From Pseudomonadota bacterium (GTDB taxonomy: Bacteria > Desulfobacterota > Syntrophia > Syntrophales > JADFWA01): 7,721 nucleotides of DNA. The notes beneath the pieces are model-generated. The model was not told the origin of the DNA. It was given only the letters and a program-made list of their open reading frames with translations, and did no database searches. Positions 7,561 to 7,721 of the stretch are shown in pieces; the stretch's first letter is position 1, and each line of letters starts with the position of its first letter. The position numbers and the translations under genes are program-made. The stretch spans positions 1 through 7,721 of the forward strand of contig JAUWQS010000065.1 of assembly GCA_030610915.1 (NCBI GenBank), written 5' to 3'.

Positions 7561-7607
7561 AACCCGAAACTCGAAACCCGAAACCCGAAACCCGGAACTC
7601 GAAACTG
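7561..7607 (+). repeat. 7-bp tandem repeat array (GAAACCC/GAAACTC), copy 2, upstream of rpoC
   Basis: A partial AACCC at 7561-7565 is followed by GAAACTC, GAAACCC three times, GGAACTC and GAAACTG, ending at 7607, 23 nt before the rpoC start. Unit, strand and position before a start codon are the same as in the array at 140-188. The complement has four GGG tracts, with short TTTC loops between three of them, so the minus strand could in principle form a G-quadruplex. Confidence 0.88.
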
Positions 7608-7630
7608 TTTTAACAGGGAGATATAGCTTA

Positions 7631-7721
7631 GTGGAAGATATTTTCAGTTTTTTTGAAAAGCCGAAAGATCCTGTAAGATTTAATGCGATAAAGATATTAA
7701 TAGCCTCGCAGGAGAAGATAC
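7631..7721 (+). CDS. rpoC: DNA-directed RNA polymerase subunit beta', N-terminal start (partial)
   Basis: Thirty codons are visible from a GTG start to the window edge, encoding a protein that begins MEDIFSFFEKPKDP and continues with FNAIKILIASQEKI. This resembles the beta' start (E. coli: MKDLLKFL, then EFDAIKIALASPDMI), and rpoC is the expected gene after rpoB. Beta' carries the catalytic Mg-binding aspartates and the zinc-binding domain, all beyond the window. AGGGAG at 7615-7620 lies 10 nt before the GTG and supports that start. The 324-nt distance from rpoB is large for this normally tight gene pair, and the spacer is filled by repeats. Confidence 0.95.
   Translation, partial: MEDIFSFFEKPKDPVRFNAIKILIASQEKI

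Larger units (their letters stand above)
7307..7630 (+). other. 324-nt rpoB-rpoC spacer without a gene
   Basis: This spacer is made almost wholly of repeats: an inverted-repeat element at 7324-7506, a 54-nt linker, and a heptad array at 7561-7607, then the rpoC ribosome-binding site. The linker holds a 5-bp hairpin (GAGTT 7525-7529 with AACTC 7534-7538) and a T-rich run TTCTTTTTTT at 7551-7560. The run begins 12 nt beyond the stem, too far for a normal intrinsic terminator. A 64-codon minus-strand frame covering 7312-7506 just reads the inverted-repeat element and is not credible as a gene. Confidence 0.8.

Overview
This window covers part of the classic bacterial nusG-rplK-rplA-rplJ-rplL-rpoB-rpoC cluster, all on the + strand. 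It holds the 3' end of nusG, complete rplK (L11), rplA (L1), rplJ (L10), rplL (L7/L12) and rpoB (RNA polymerase beta), and the first 30 codons of rpoC. RpoB carries both lineage-specific insertions known from E. coli-type beta subunits. The protein sequences and the repeat-rich spacers suggest a Desulfobacterota (deltaproteobacterial) genome. That placement is inference from remembered family sequences, not a database match.

Layout: nusG tail 1-120; an 80-nt spacer with a hairpin and a 7-bp tandem repeat array; rplK 201-626; a 167-nt spacer with a short inverted-repeat element; rplA 794-1498; a 268-nt spacer with an L10-type autoregulatory leader; rplJ 1767-2279 (TTG start); 25 nt; rplL 2305-2697; a 520-nt spacer with a perfect hairpin, an AT-rich inverted repeat and a MITE/REP-like palindrome of about 156 bp; rpoB 3218-7306; a 324-nt spacer with a second, longer copy of the inverted-repeat element and a second heptad array; rpoC from 7631 (GTG start).

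The genes make the ribosomal stalk base and stalk (L11, L10, L12), the L1 stalk, and the two largest RNA polymerase subunits, plus the elongation factor NusG that binds that polymerase. The coding regions look ordinary and intact. The unusual part is the DNA between them: at least three families of non-coding repeats occupy spacers of a normally compact, highly expressed operon. Two families occur twice within this window. Both heptad arrays end 13-24 nt before a start codon on the same strand. I see no new protein system, phage, CRISPR array or transposase gene here.
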